From: Encephalitozoon hellem ATCC 50504
Taxonomy: Eukaryota; Microsporidia; Unikaryonidae
Length of the DNA stretch: 64,000 nt
Assembly (NCBI RefSeq): GCF_000277815.2
Contig: NC_018475.1
Location: 62,001 to 126,000, forward strand
Direction of reading: 5' to 3'
How positions within the stretch are numbered: the stretch's first letter is position 1; each line of letters begins with the position of its first letter. The notes below the pieces were generated by a model. It made no database searches and had not been told where the DNA came from. It was given only the letters and a program-made list of their open reading frames with translations. The position numbers and the translations under genes are program-made. This document shows, in pieces, positions 9,185-17,618 of the stretch.

Positions 9185-11378
9185 CGATTCCTTCCCCTGC
9201 CCCATCGTTTGTTTTATTCCCCCTCCTGGTCTCCTGCCCGAAGAAGCCATGAACAAGGATAGAATTCTCTTTTCCTAAGACTAGCTCAAGGCGCTCTATC
9301 GTGCAAAACACAAGATCTTTCAGATTCTTAAAATACCTTCTAACCTTTAGGATATTAAACTGTGTTATCCCGGGAATGCTAAGCAGTATTTCACGGAGTA
9401 CAGGATCCATCTTTGATCCCTCGGAAATACTCGGCATGTCCTCCTTCTTCTGTAGGTCTCTTATAACCTTCGCAGAAAACAGCCTCGACTCAGACCAGAT
9501 GATGCGAAGCGTCCCAAAGTTAAACAGGAGTAGGGCAAGCTTTGCTGCAATGCTGTTCTTGAACGTGTCCTGGTCGTACCGATAGTGGTCAGATAAACAC
9601 GGACGCCCATCAAACTCAAGAAGAAGAATCGGATTGGGATATCTGTAGCACATCATACTCGCCTGCAGGTAGAGCCTACCTGTGTTCAAGGACGATGTAA
9701 AGTCAGGAATGGATTTCCTTTCGATACAGACCGTAGGACTTATCAAATAATCTCCAATCGGTAGGGTGGAAATGCATATCTTGTTCCTTGCTTTGAACAG
9801 GAAGAAGGGAAGCTCAGCCCTTAACTCTCTTGAGTCAATCACAACTGTATAGGCGCCATCCCCAGACTCGTTTTCTTCCAGGTCAATCACATCCTCCGCA
9901 TCGTCTAATCGTAGAGGAAGCCTTGCTCTCTCCTCTATAAGCTTCTCAAAGGATGTCTTTTCTCTTCTTATCTCGCTCAGATACCTCTGCTCCTCCAAAG
10001 ACTCAGAATGCATCAGGAAGAATACTTTGACAGGATGCACCACTCCATATCTCTCTATCTTCCTAACACTGTCTTGTCCAGACTCCACAAAGATAGCACT
10101 TTCATAGCTCTCTTCGTAATACTTGAATTCGTAATGTGTCATAACCTTTACCGCCCCCTCCTGGATCTCAATACACTCTCCAGAAACAAGACCAAATGCA
10201 ACAAGAATTTTTGTCACCATATTCTTCACTCCGCGGCTGGAAACCAAGACTACAGACGAAGCCTCTTTCATCTCTTGCAGAATTTCCACCAATTTCTTTA
10301 TCTTCGGGTTCAAGGTATAGAAGGTTCTTGGCCTTTCATTGCTAAATCCAGGCAGATCTCCCAGCTCATCTTTCTCCGTCCCGGCCTTCCTCCTTTTTTT
10401 GTCTCCCCCGGCTAGATCCCTAGCCTTCTCAACGGCCTCTTCAAAGTATTCCCGCGATTCATCAATCAGAACATGCGAGATCGATAGGTTGATCCATGTG
10501 CCATCCTTTCCTAGCTCAATCTGCTTCTTTACAATTTCCTTGACATACTCATAAAATGTTCCCGGATCGCAGGAGAATAATAGAAAGATAAGTCCCCGTA
10601 TGTCATAGAGATCCTCCATTATCCTACTGTTCGAAATGTTCATCTGCCTGAATATTTTGTGCACACTTCCAAATATAATGGTCTCAGCATCCACCTCTTC
10701 CCTACTAGGCCCCTTGAACACTATACGAAGGAGGTTATTGATTATCTCCAGGAGAATAACCTGAAGCTGGCTCCCTCTTTCTGACATTTTGAACTTGATC
10801 TCAGCGACATCTATATCCCTCCTCAAAGACTTCTCCACCAGGAAATGGAAACGTGGAAAGAAAACGGCCCTTGTCAGCTTCAGACTCTTCATTTTCCTGT
10901 CTAGTGGAGAGAACCCGAGAGATAGAGGGACTGGCGATTCTGAAAACCCTCTTATAACACCCGTCTTGTTCCTGGACCTGAAAAAGTGAGCAATGAATGA
11001 CTCTGACGATGTCTCTGTGATGGCCTCAACATTGTTGACAAGAATGGCATCAACCTTCTCGACATCGACTACCCCGTCAATCATGTCAGCAAGAAACACA
11101 CTGTTGCTTGCAATGAACACGCCTCCGTGCCGATACTTTTCCCTTCTCTTTGTCTTGTGCAAGGATCTTATGTCCTGAAGGAAAGGCGATTCCATTCTTA
11201 GGAGCAGAGACTCGTCCTCGCTACTGAAATTCACCAGAAGCACAAGGCTATTCTTATGCAGATATTGCTTTATCATCTCCCGAATAATTCCTTGGATATT
11301 CAGGCCTCCCCCCATCACAAGGAGGCAGCTTTGGCCTTCGCACTCTCGGAGGGCTTCCTCTTCATATTCCAGAAGCAT
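9177..11378 (-). CDS. RAD1: XPF/Rad1 structure-specific endonuclease
   Basis: A 733-residue ERCC4-family nuclease subunit that cuts 5' of lesions in nucleotide excision repair with Rad10/ERCC1. The decisive region is VVIDSRELRAELP, then IGDYLISPTVCIERKSIPD at about residues 535-560, containing the metal-binding GDY...ERKxxxD site. A helix-hairpin-helix end (LLSIPGITQFNI) follows. The N-terminal helicase-like part has lost normal helicase motifs, as usual in XPF. The ATG at 11378 follows gatcccaaa; upstream residues of the open frame lack similarity. It is divergent from RPB4 with 55 bp between. Confidence 0.92.
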   Translation of the reverse strand: MLLEYEEEALRECEGQSCLLVMGGGLNIQGIIREMIKQYLHKNSLVLLVNFSSEDESLLLRMESPFLQDIRSLHKTKRREKYRHGGVFIASNSVFLADMIDGVVDVEKVDAILVNNVEAITETSSESFIAHFFRSRNKTGVIRGFSESPVPLSLGFSPLDRKMKSLKLTRAVFFPRFHFLVEKSLRRDIDVAEIKFKMSERGSQLQVILLEIINNLLRIVFKGPSREEVDAETIIFGSVHKIFRQMNISNSRIMEDLYDIRGLIFLLFSCDPGTFYEYVKEIVKKQIELGKDGTWINLSISHVLIDESREYFEEAVEKARDLAGGDKKRRKAGTEKDELGDLPGFSNERPRTFYTLNPKIKKLVEILQEMKEASSVVLVSSRGVKNMVTKILVAFGLVSGECIEIQEGAVKVMTHYEFKYYEESYESAIFVESGQDSVRKIERYGVVHPVKVFFLMHSESLEEQRYLSEIRREKTSFEKLIEERARLPLRLDDAEDVIDLEENESGDGAYTVVIDSRELRAELPFFLFKARNKICISTLPIGDYLISPTVCIERKSIPDFTSSLNTGRLYLQASMMCYRYPNPILLLEFDGRPCLSDHYRYDQDTFKNSIAAKLALLLFNFGTLRIIWSESRLFSAKVIRDLQKKEDMPSISEGSKMDPVLREILLSIPGITQFNILKVRRYFKNLKDLVFCTIERLELVLGKENSILVHGFFGQETRRGNKTNDGAGEGIDG

Positions 11379-11433
11379 TTTGGGATCGGGAGATTGTGTA
11401 CTGAAGAGGAAGATATTTTGAAGCCCTGAACCA

Positions 11434-11799
11434 ATGGATAGTGACAAGTGTGATGAAGATATGAAGGATTCGCACCCAGTCACACTGGCCGAGGCAAGGT
11501 ATTTACTCGAGGGACAGAAAGAAAGATTCAGGGCAGATTTCAGATCAAATGCATCGAAGATATTTAGGTCAACACTGGGATATCTCGATGAGTTCTGCAG
11601 GATCAAAGACAAGTCTGTTGCCGAGGATCTTCGCACAACCCTTTCTGCACTGGGCTTCAGCGAACTCGAGATAGCTTTGTTTGGATCTTTGTTTCCTCAG
11701 TCTGTTGAGGAGGCGAAGTCTCTTGTTCCATCTCTGGAATCAAAGGGTGACGATGTTGTTGAGCAAGCTGTGGAAAAGATACAGCAGCTGGCCCTATGA
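11434..11799 (+). CDS. RPB4: RNA polymerase II subunit Rpb4
   Basis: A 121-residue HRDC-like helical protein. LAEARYLLEGQ, the central YLDEFCRI, and the ending LSALGFSELEIALFGSLFPQSVEEAKSLVPSL match the Rpb4 C-terminal fold, where a leucine-rich helix is followed by E..A..L.P. Rpb4 binds Rpb7 in the polymerase stalk. The start follows aagccctgaaccaATG. The gene shares a 55-bp promoter with XPF and is followed closely by OGG1 on the same strand. Confidence 0.88.
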   Translation: MDSDKCDEDMKDSHPVTLAEARYLLEGQKERFRADFRSNASKIFRSTLGYLDEFCRIKDKSVAEDLRTTLSALGFSELEIALFGSLFPQSVEEAKSLVPSLESKGDDVVEQAVEKIQQLAL

Positions 11800-11884
11800 G
11801 ACTTTAAGAATGGGAGGTGTCGTTATTAAATCTTTGAGCCTCAGATTAGTAGTACATCTAAATCATCAGCCGTGCAGACAACCC

Positions 11885-12796
11885 ATGAAAGACGGGGCTT
11901 GGGTGCCTCTTTACACCAAGGAAGTTATCGACTTGGAAAAAAGCCTGTTTAGCGGACAAGTGTTTTCGTTTCGGCAGACAGATAAGAAGGAGTACACCGG
12001 GGTTCTTGGGACGTGTCTTGTGAGCTTTCTTCAGGATGGAGACAGGGTTCTTTACAAAGTGCTTGATGGAGACAAGACTCAAGAGGAAGTTGAGGCGGAG
12101 ATTTCCAACTTCTTCACATTGGATGTTGAGCTCTGCCCCCTACTCCTGAGATGGAAACTTGACCCCAGTAATCTGCTGGTTGGTCTGAGGGCCCTCAGAT
12201 ATAGCCTGGTTCCGACGATATTTTCATTCATCTGTTCATCGAACAATAATATTAGCAGGATAACCCGAATGGTTGGGTTTCTCTATTCGAAGGGAGAGTT
12301 TATCACGAGGTACAAGGGTGTTGACTTCTACTACTTTCCAAGTGTAGAGAAGCTGGTGGATATTGAGGATGAGCTGAGGTCCAACGGGTTTGGATACAGA
12401 TCTTCATATATATGTAATGCAGCAAGGTACCTCCTTGGGAACCGCCTGGACTACCAACGGACGTCTGAGATCAGGGAGATGATGGTGTCTATCAAGGGGA
12501 TTGGATATAAGATAGCAGACTGCATTTTATTGATAGGCGCTGGGGACTTGAGTGTTGTCCCCATTGACACACACATTTTCAATCATTCCAGGAAAGTGTT
12601 TGGAATCAATGAGAAGCGGCTGTCCCGAAAGATGTACGGGACCATACAAGAGCTATACAGGAGAAGATTTGGAGAATATGCGGGGATTGCACAGCTCTAT
12701 ATATTCAAAGGAATGGTTGATCTAAGGAGGAAGAAGCCCAAGCAAAGGCTGGAACTCTTAAGGCGTTCTCTGGACAGCTTTGACGACATTGAATGA
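11885..12796 (+). CDS. OGG1: 8-oxoguanine DNA glycosylase Ogg1
   Basis: A 303-residue HhH-GPD glycosylase and AP lyase that removes 8-oxoguanine. SGQVFSFRQ, TGVLG and FSFICSSNNNISRITRMV are nearly as in animal OGG1. The catalytic hairpin is IKGIGYKIADCI with the nucleophilic Lys, and the catalytic Asp sits in VVPIDTHIF. The ATG at 11885 follows acaaccc. An in-frame ATG at 11810 would add 25 residues without family similarity. The stop overlaps the first in-frame ATG of the next gene (ATGA), hinting at very tight spacing. Confidence 0.95.
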   Translation: MKDGAWVPLYTKEVIDLEKSLFSGQVFSFRQTDKKEYTGVLGTCLVSFLQDGDRVLYKVLDGDKTQEEVEAEISNFFTLDVELCPLLLRWKLDPSNLLVGLRALRYSLVPTIFSFICSSNNNISRITRMVGFLYSKGEFITRYKGVDFYYFPSVEKLVDIEDELRSNGFGYRSSYICNAARYLLGNRLDYQRTSEIREMMVSIKGIGYKIADCILLIGAGDLSVVPIDTHIFNHSRKVFGINEKRLSRKMYGTIQELYRRRFGEYAGIAQLYIFKGMVDLRRKKPKQRLELLRRSLDSFDDIE

Positions 12797-12819
12797 AAAG
12801 AAGATGTGGAATCCCCTTG

Positions 12820-13584
12820 ATGAAATGGGATATGGACAAGGAGGATTATTCTGATGAGCCTCAGGAGGAGGTGAAGAGAGCTAAGAAAGCCATCGAGGCC
12901 ATGGATGTCAAGCCTGTGGATGCTGGGAAGGTTTCTCTGAGTGCGGAGGAAAACGGGGTTGGAGGCTACGATCTAAACTTCAGAAGGCAAGTGAAGAAGA
13001 GAGTCAAGGACTATAAGTACAGGGCCCTTTTCAACATTGGAAAAACGAAGCGGCCGTATGTGCTGACACGCAACAGTGTAGTAATGATGATAGAAGAGGA
13101 GCTGGGGGTAGAGATTCTTGTGAAGGGAAGCTATAGGCCTGAGGAGCTGAACGGAGACACGGATGATGAGGATGCATTGGTGTATGAGGTTTCTGCAGAG
13201 ACGCCTGAAATGCTTCACGAGGCAATTGGCAGGATTCCGTCGATAATCAAGGAGATGCCTGCGTTTCCATGGGATTCATCTGGGGCCTCTGGAAGATATG
13301 TCTACAGGAACGGAGTCAGGTGCCGCTCGCACAGGATTATTATAGACAGTGAACTGGGCGAGAAGATGAGTGAGATTCGTAAGGATATAGAAGCTATTAG
13401 CATTGATAAGCCTGTGGAGATCAACATCCGGGGAAGACTTTCTGAGTATATAGAACCATGTTTTGGAGAGGAGGCTAACGAGCCCACGTACATCCAAATA
13501 GTAGCAAAGACCAAGAGAGAAATAAGGGAGGCAGGCAGTGTATGCAGGAGCATTATCAGCAAATACAGGGATTTCTTGGGCTAA
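12820..13584 (+). CDS. two-KH RNA-binding protein, KHDC4/BLOM7-like
   Basis: A 254-residue protein with two KH-type segments. The first (about 55-155) contains YRALFNIGKTKRPYVLTRNS and EELGVEILVKGSYRP. The second (about 175-250) contains VEINIRGRLSEYIEPCFGEEANEPTYIQI in pieces matching the KHDC4/BLOM7 second KH, where a G-R-G..FIEP motif precedes a conserved EP.Y.HI strand. Human KHDC4 joins spliceosomal complexes and affects splice-site choice. The ATG at 12820 follows ggaatccccttg; an earlier ATG at 12793 overlaps the OGG1 stop. The prediction of a splicing role is inference. Confidence 0.65.
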   Translation: MKWDMDKEDYSDEPQEEVKRAKKAIEAMDVKPVDAGKVSLSAEENGVGGYDLNFRRQVKKRVKDYKYRALFNIGKTKRPYVLTRNSVVMMIEEELGVEILVKGSYRPEELNGDTDDEDALVYEVSAETPEMLHEAIGRIPSIIKEMPAFPWDSSGASGRYVYRNGVRCRSHRIIIDSELGEKMSEIRKDIEAISIDKPVEINIRGRLSEYIEPCFGEEANEPTYIQIVAKTKREIREAGSVCRSIISKYRDFLG

Positions 13585-13691
13585 CCACTCACCTCTCCAC
13601 AAGCTGACTCATCAAGGAAAATGATTTGATATCTGGATTGGAATTCTGAAACACTATACTATAAAGGTAGTTTGTTTATGAGGCCAGTCCA

Positions 13692-14513
13692 ATGGATAAT
13701 GATGTGCTGGATGTGGTGCTGAGGGGCTGCTCTAAGGTTATATTTAACGGCGATGCGGGAGATCTGCCTTCATCCAGCCTTGATACAGAGACGGTGGAGG
13801 TTTTTACTTTAGAGAAATTCAAAAACCTGATCGTCTCACACATGAAAGAAGGAAGAGACTTCATAATTGCAGAGGTTACCACAAGAGACCCCCTGACGGA
13901 ATCTGTTTTCAGAAGCTACTACTCTGCAATTGAGCTGAACCGGATTCTCTTCTGTGTTGAGGGTAACAATAACTTTCTGTACAGAGTATCAGCCAAGAAT
14001 CCAATAAACAACCTTAGGATTACTGGGAAGGTTTTTTATTACAAAATAACGCCGGAAGCTTTGTCCAGTATAGCGAAGCCAAGACATTTGGGCGAGCGCA
14101 CTTGCAGCAACGAAGTGGTGATCAAAGCAGAATACTTTGCCAATGATGAAGACCTTCTCTTTGACCCATCGATCAGAAGATATTTTGCCAAGAACCTTGT
14201 TGAGGAAGGATACTTTATCCACAGGCTTGAGCAAATGGAAAGCCCTGTGGTGATTTCTGAAGATCTCCTTGAAAACTATCATGATGACAAGTTTGGGCTT
14301 AAGATTATACTCTACACAAACATAGGGACGATATTGGTTATCTTTGGAATGTGTATACTTCTTGGGTCTAAAGAGGCGTTTGTTGTTGCAATGGCACCTC
14401 TTTCGATGACCCTCCTCTTTTCAATCCTCTTCCTAATCCTCTATGTCCTGCTTTTCGAGTCCCCCGAGGGTTTCTCGTCGATATTCAACTTTAGAAAAAA
14501 CAGATTTAGCTGA
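13692..14513 (+). CDS. two-TM membrane protein, paralog of the gene at 5963
   Basis: A 273-residue protein of unknown function. It carries the blocks VEVFTLEKFKNLI, DFIIAEVTTRDP, YYSAIELNRILF, NPINNLRITGKVFYYKI and YFANDEDLLF in the same order as the protein from 5963-7021, then two hydrophobic helices at about 203-250. It lacks about 80 central residues present in its partner (the Lys/Glu-rich linker after YYYKI). The shared part is more conserved than the membrane helices, suggesting a folded domain facing one side of a membrane. Confidence 0.85.
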   Translation: MDNDVLDVVLRGCSKVIFNGDAGDLPSSSLDTETVEVFTLEKFKNLIVSHMKEGRDFIIAEVTTRDPLTESVFRSYYSAIELNRILFCVEGNNNFLYRVSAKNPINNLRITGKVFYYKITPEALSSIAKPRHLGERTCSNEVVIKAEYFANDEDLLFDPSIRRYFAKNLVEEGYFIHRLEQMESPVVISEDLLENYHDDKFGLKIILYTNIGTILVIFGMCILLGSKEAFVVAMAPLSMTLLFSILFLILYVLLFESPEGFSSIFNFRKNRFS

Positions 14514-14581
14514 GGCCCGTTAATTAAAGCCATGTTGATCAATACAAGCTCCTCCGAATGACATAGGTTTGAAGAATGCAT

Positions 14582-14995
14582 TTATTTTTTCTTCTTCGAC
14601 TTCTTCTTCCTGACAAGATTAAGCTTATTCTCAACATACACGCCATTTTGAATAACCCCTCGCACAGCCTTTCCATTGGCTTGCCGCTCTGTAGAAGGAC
14701 TCTCGCCGCCTCTTGAGCTGGACCTCATCTCTGTAATTGTTTGGCTCACCCCCTCAATAACGAACATCTTTCCATACTCCTTCTTTATTCGGAACCTTCC
14801 GCTGTTGAAGAAATCGCCTGGGTGCTTCTTTGACGCTTCATCAACATACCCGATTTCAAGCTTTTCGAGAGCATTCTTGATCTCATGGTATCTTGGCTTT
14901 TGTACACAGATCTCCTTCCTGTATTTTCTCCCCTCGGAAAGTGACTTTGTCGAATCCATGTATATAGGATACAGGCAGAAGTACTCGGTCTCCAT
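14582..14995 (-). CDS. SRP19: signal recognition particle 19 kDa protein
   Basis: A 137-residue SRP19 that binds the tip of SRP RNA helices 6 and 8 and allows SRP54 to load. It shows LYPIYMDSTKSLSEGRKY (the family Y-P-x-Y-x-D opening), a central helical part, KKHPGDFFNSGRFRIK, and a polybasic tail KKKSKKKK. The length and order agree with the family. The ATG at 14995 follows tttccccttg. Confidence 0.95.
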   Translation of the reverse strand: METEYFCLYPIYMDSTKSLSEGRKYRKEICVQKPRYHEIKNALEKLEIGYVDEASKKHPGDFFNSGRFRIKKEYGKMFVIEGVSQTITEMRSSSRGGESPSTERQANGKAVRGVIQNGVYVENKLNLVRKKKSKKKK

Positions 14996-15111
14996 CAAGG
15001 GGAAATTTTCCAGAAAAATATATCACATCTCTGCTTCAGCCGCGCCCATCACATCCCCAACCTTACACATTACCTACCTATCCCATAAATCTGCTTTGTT
15101 TATACCCTTTA

Positions 15112-16419
15112 ATGTTGTCGAAGCCATTGGAACTCTTCTTTGAAGTGTCATCGGCACCACATACGATAATATACATCGTTTTCTGGTTTGCAGCCTTGAC
15201 ATTTCTTAACATCTTCTATACTCGTGAGTACCATGTCAAGATCATGAAACACATCACAAAGAAAATAAGGAACATCTTTATCCAGGCTCTTGTCTTGTGT
15301 TTTCTGAATAGCATCCCAAAGATAATCCTGATGGTCAATCTATACAGAAACTCTTCCATACAAGTGTTTGCATCCGCTATTTCAGGCACAACACAAATTT
15401 CGATGGCAATATCTCTTGCCCTTGTGCTGATACTTGCTAAGACAAACTGCTTCGTTCACCACATAAGCTTCTATAAGGACATTCTCTTTCTCGAAGCCTC
15501 GCACCTGCTACTGCTGATCATGTTCTCAAATGCAACAGATGCCCTGACCGTCCCTCTTATGGCTCTGGGAGTGTTCTCTACATTTTTGTTTAATACCTTC
15601 TCCCTCCCCCCATACATTTCGCAAGTATCGAACAGCAGCGACGAAGAAGTCATCTCTTCCCACGCGCAGCCTCCGTCACCATCGCTTACATTGTATCCGT
15701 TCAGGCTCATATTCAACCTACTCTTCCTGGACCCTTCCCACATATCTCCATCGTCCTCGAAGAAAACACCATATACCATAGTACTTTCTCCAGTAATCAA
15801 TTTCCTAATCGGGGCGATGTACCTCCGCATGGACATGAGGCGCTTTGAGCTTCTCCTTTCTCTTGCATGCTCCTTTCTTCTGGGCCTGCTTTTGTACATG
15901 ATGGCAAGAAAGAGGATCCTTTCCACACTCTCATGCCTGTACAGCTTGGCTGCCTCCATACTCTTTTTCTCGATAATAATGGAAAGCTTTGTGAGCTTGT
16001 CAATGCACATAAGCAATGCAACGGGGCTAGGCGCCCAGTTTCTTTCGGGAACATTTCTTTCGCTGCAATGCAATCTAACAGAGATTGTAACCTGTCTTAG
16101 TTACACCGGAAACGAAATGCTGATCGTGTCGTCTTGCTCCATTCTCTACACACACATGTATAACACTCTTCTCTTCTTCCCAGTTGCCAAGCTGCTCCTG
16201 GGGAAAACCGGTGCATATGCACAATCTCATAATATTTCAAACGCCCCCTTCGTATACTTTTCGTATGTATTCATACTTGCAGAGATTAAGGTCATCTTTG
16301 TGAACTACCTCCTTAGACACCACAAGCTGACAAAAGATCTTGGATATACACTCATAGCAATATATGTGCTATTCATAATCGGGTTTGCCATGGAAGGCAA
16401 GACCCATCTTTGTAAATAA
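15112..16419 (+). CDS. multi-pass membrane protein, degenerate CaCA/CCX cation-exchanger-like
   Basis: A 435-residue protein with about 11 hydrophobic helices in two halves joined by a polar loop at about 180-215. The layout resembles the NCKX/NCLX cation/Ca2+ exchangers. One helix pair (VLCFLNSIPKIILMV...SAISGTTQISMAISLA) sits where the alpha-1 repeat should be, FYKDILFLEASHLLLLI resembles the F-x-RD-x-x-F segment, and SLQCNLTEIVTCL...MYNTLLFFPVAKLL resembles the alpha-2 repeat. The GNGAPD-type acidic signature is absent (LNSIPK instead), so transport of Ca2+ by the usual route is doubtful. The identification is tentative. Start follows tatacccttta. Confidence 0.5.
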   Translation: MLSKPLELFFEVSSAPHTIIYIVFWFAALTFLNIFYTREYHVKIMKHITKKIRNIFIQALVLCFLNSIPKIILMVNLYRNSSIQVFASAISGTTQISMAISLALVLILAKTNCFVHHISFYKDILFLEASHLLLLIMFSNATDALTVPLMALGVFSTFLFNTFSLPPYISQVSNSSDEEVISSHAQPPSPSLTLYPFRLIFNLLFLDPSHISPSSSKKTPYTIVLSPVINFLIGAMYLRMDMRRFELLLSLACSFLLGLLLYMMARKRILSTLSCLYSLAASILFFSIIMESFVSLSMHISNATGLGAQFLSGTFLSLQCNLTEIVTCLSYTGNEMLIVSSCSILYTHMYNTLLFFPVAKLLLGKTGAYAQSHNISNAPFVYFSYVFILAEIKVIFVNYLLRHHKLTKDLGYTLIAIYVLFIIGFAMEGKTHLCK

Positions 16420-16465
16420 ACATATTCCCATATAGCCTTGAGGTTATAGAAATAAAGAAGATCGT

Positions 16466-17473
16466 TTAATTAGTAGATCTTATTGCAGATGCATCGAACT
16501 TCTTAATGAACCTCAGCCTCTCCTCCATCTCCTCGTCACTTAGCTTAAGCTCCGTTCTTCCTACAAACAGAGGCTCATCGAGAATCGACTGCACAGCGTC
16601 ACTGTAGAACAGTTCTTCAAGGTCATCGTGGGTCACAATCTTGTTCGGAAGCTTGAATCCAGGTGTAAGCTCTGCCTCCCTCTCAACTCCTCCAAAGATC
16701 TTGTCCAGCTTCTCAAATGCACTTTCCGTCCAAATAATAAGCCTTCCAGGCATTCCTCCAGGTGCAAGCTCAAGGAGATCCAAGTTATCAATGCTCATCT
16801 GGTCAACACCACGGATGTTTCTGAATGCAAGCAGCTCAGAAGACTCTCCATGGACAATTAGTATCCCTTTCCTCTGTGTGTATCTTCTGTTCCTCATCTT
16901 TCCCTTACCACAGCGGATCCCTCTGCTGTTCTCCACTCTCTTCAATTCCTCCTTCATGTTCAAGTCCTTGAGAATCTGCAGTGCATCCTTGGTCTTCTTG
17001 ACATCTCTAATGCCGTCGGAAACAATAATCGGAAGCATCTTCACACCAGATATCCTGTGTCCCCTTGCCTCAACAAGAGATGTCTGTGCAGATGCTGCAA
17101 CCGCCATCGCTTCAGCTATCCTCTTGGTGTTCTCCACAACCTTCCTGGCCCATCTCCTGTGAGTCTTCGTGGGATGTGCCATCCTTCCCTTACGGCAGAA
17201 GTTTGCAAACGCTCCCTGTCCTGCCCTTCTTGTTCCTCCTCCCTTCACCCGAGGCACACGGGCAATCGCTCTTCCAGTTCCCCACGACTCTGCAGAGTGC
17301 TGCATACCTGCATACTTCGACACCGCATATGGCTGTCGGGTCTTCATCCTGTACAAAGAGTAGGTCTTCAGTACGAGATCTTGCCTCACAGGCACAGAGA
17401 AAACCTCAGGAAGGTCCAAGGTCTTCTTCACAGTCACCCCGTCAACTTCGTAGCAGTTGATCTGTTGCTTCAT
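16466..17473 (-). CDS. RPL4: 60S ribosomal protein L4 (uL4)
   Basis: A 335-residue uL4 lining the exit tunnel. The tunnel loop contains GAFANFCRKGRMAHPTK; SWGTGRAIARVPRVKGGG, RAGQGAF and NIRGVDQMSIDNLDLLELAPGG are characteristic. The start at 17473 follows gggggcttgaa, and an AAATTT block lies about 20 bp upstream, the ribosomal-gene promoter type. The reading frame runs further upstream but with no family similarity. Confidence 0.96.
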   Translation of the reverse strand: MKQQINCYEVDGVTVKKTLDLPEVFSVPVRQDLVLKTYSLYRMKTRQPYAVSKYAGMQHSAESWGTGRAIARVPRVKGGGTRRAGQGAFANFCRKGRMAHPTKTHRRWARKVVENTKRIAEAMAVAASAQTSLVEARGHRISGVKMLPIIVSDGIRDVKKTKDALQILKDLNMKEELKRVENSRGIRCGKGKMRNRRYTQRKGILIVHGESSELLAFRNIRGVDQMSIDNLDLLELAPGGMPGRLIIWTESAFEKLDKIFGGVEREAELTPGFKLPNKIVTHDDLEELFYSDAVQSILDEPLFVGRTELKLSDEEMEERLRFIKKFDASAIRSTN

Positions 17474-17504
17474 TTCAAGCCCCCAGAGCAAATTTTTTTT
17501 AAAT
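17474..17504 (-). promoter_or_regulatory. AAATTT/GGG promoter of RPL4
   Basis: On the minus strand an A-run joins AAATTT, followed by a GGGGG block 5-9 bases before the RPL4 ATG. The same arrangement precedes the other translation genes in the window. Confidence 0.6.
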
Positions 17505-17618
17505 CCTAAGATTTTCAAACAGAGGCCTGCTCCCGTTCTTGGCTGCAGGCCGTTTGGGCAGCTCTCATGTCTTGCATCGTGTGTGTCTTCTTTCCGTCTG
17601 CAGGCCCGTTCGGATTTA

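Noticed and set aside
16641..17162. Plus-strand open frame inside RPL4
   Set aside because: It is antisense to a clear ribosomal gene and has the composition of a reading-frame shadow.
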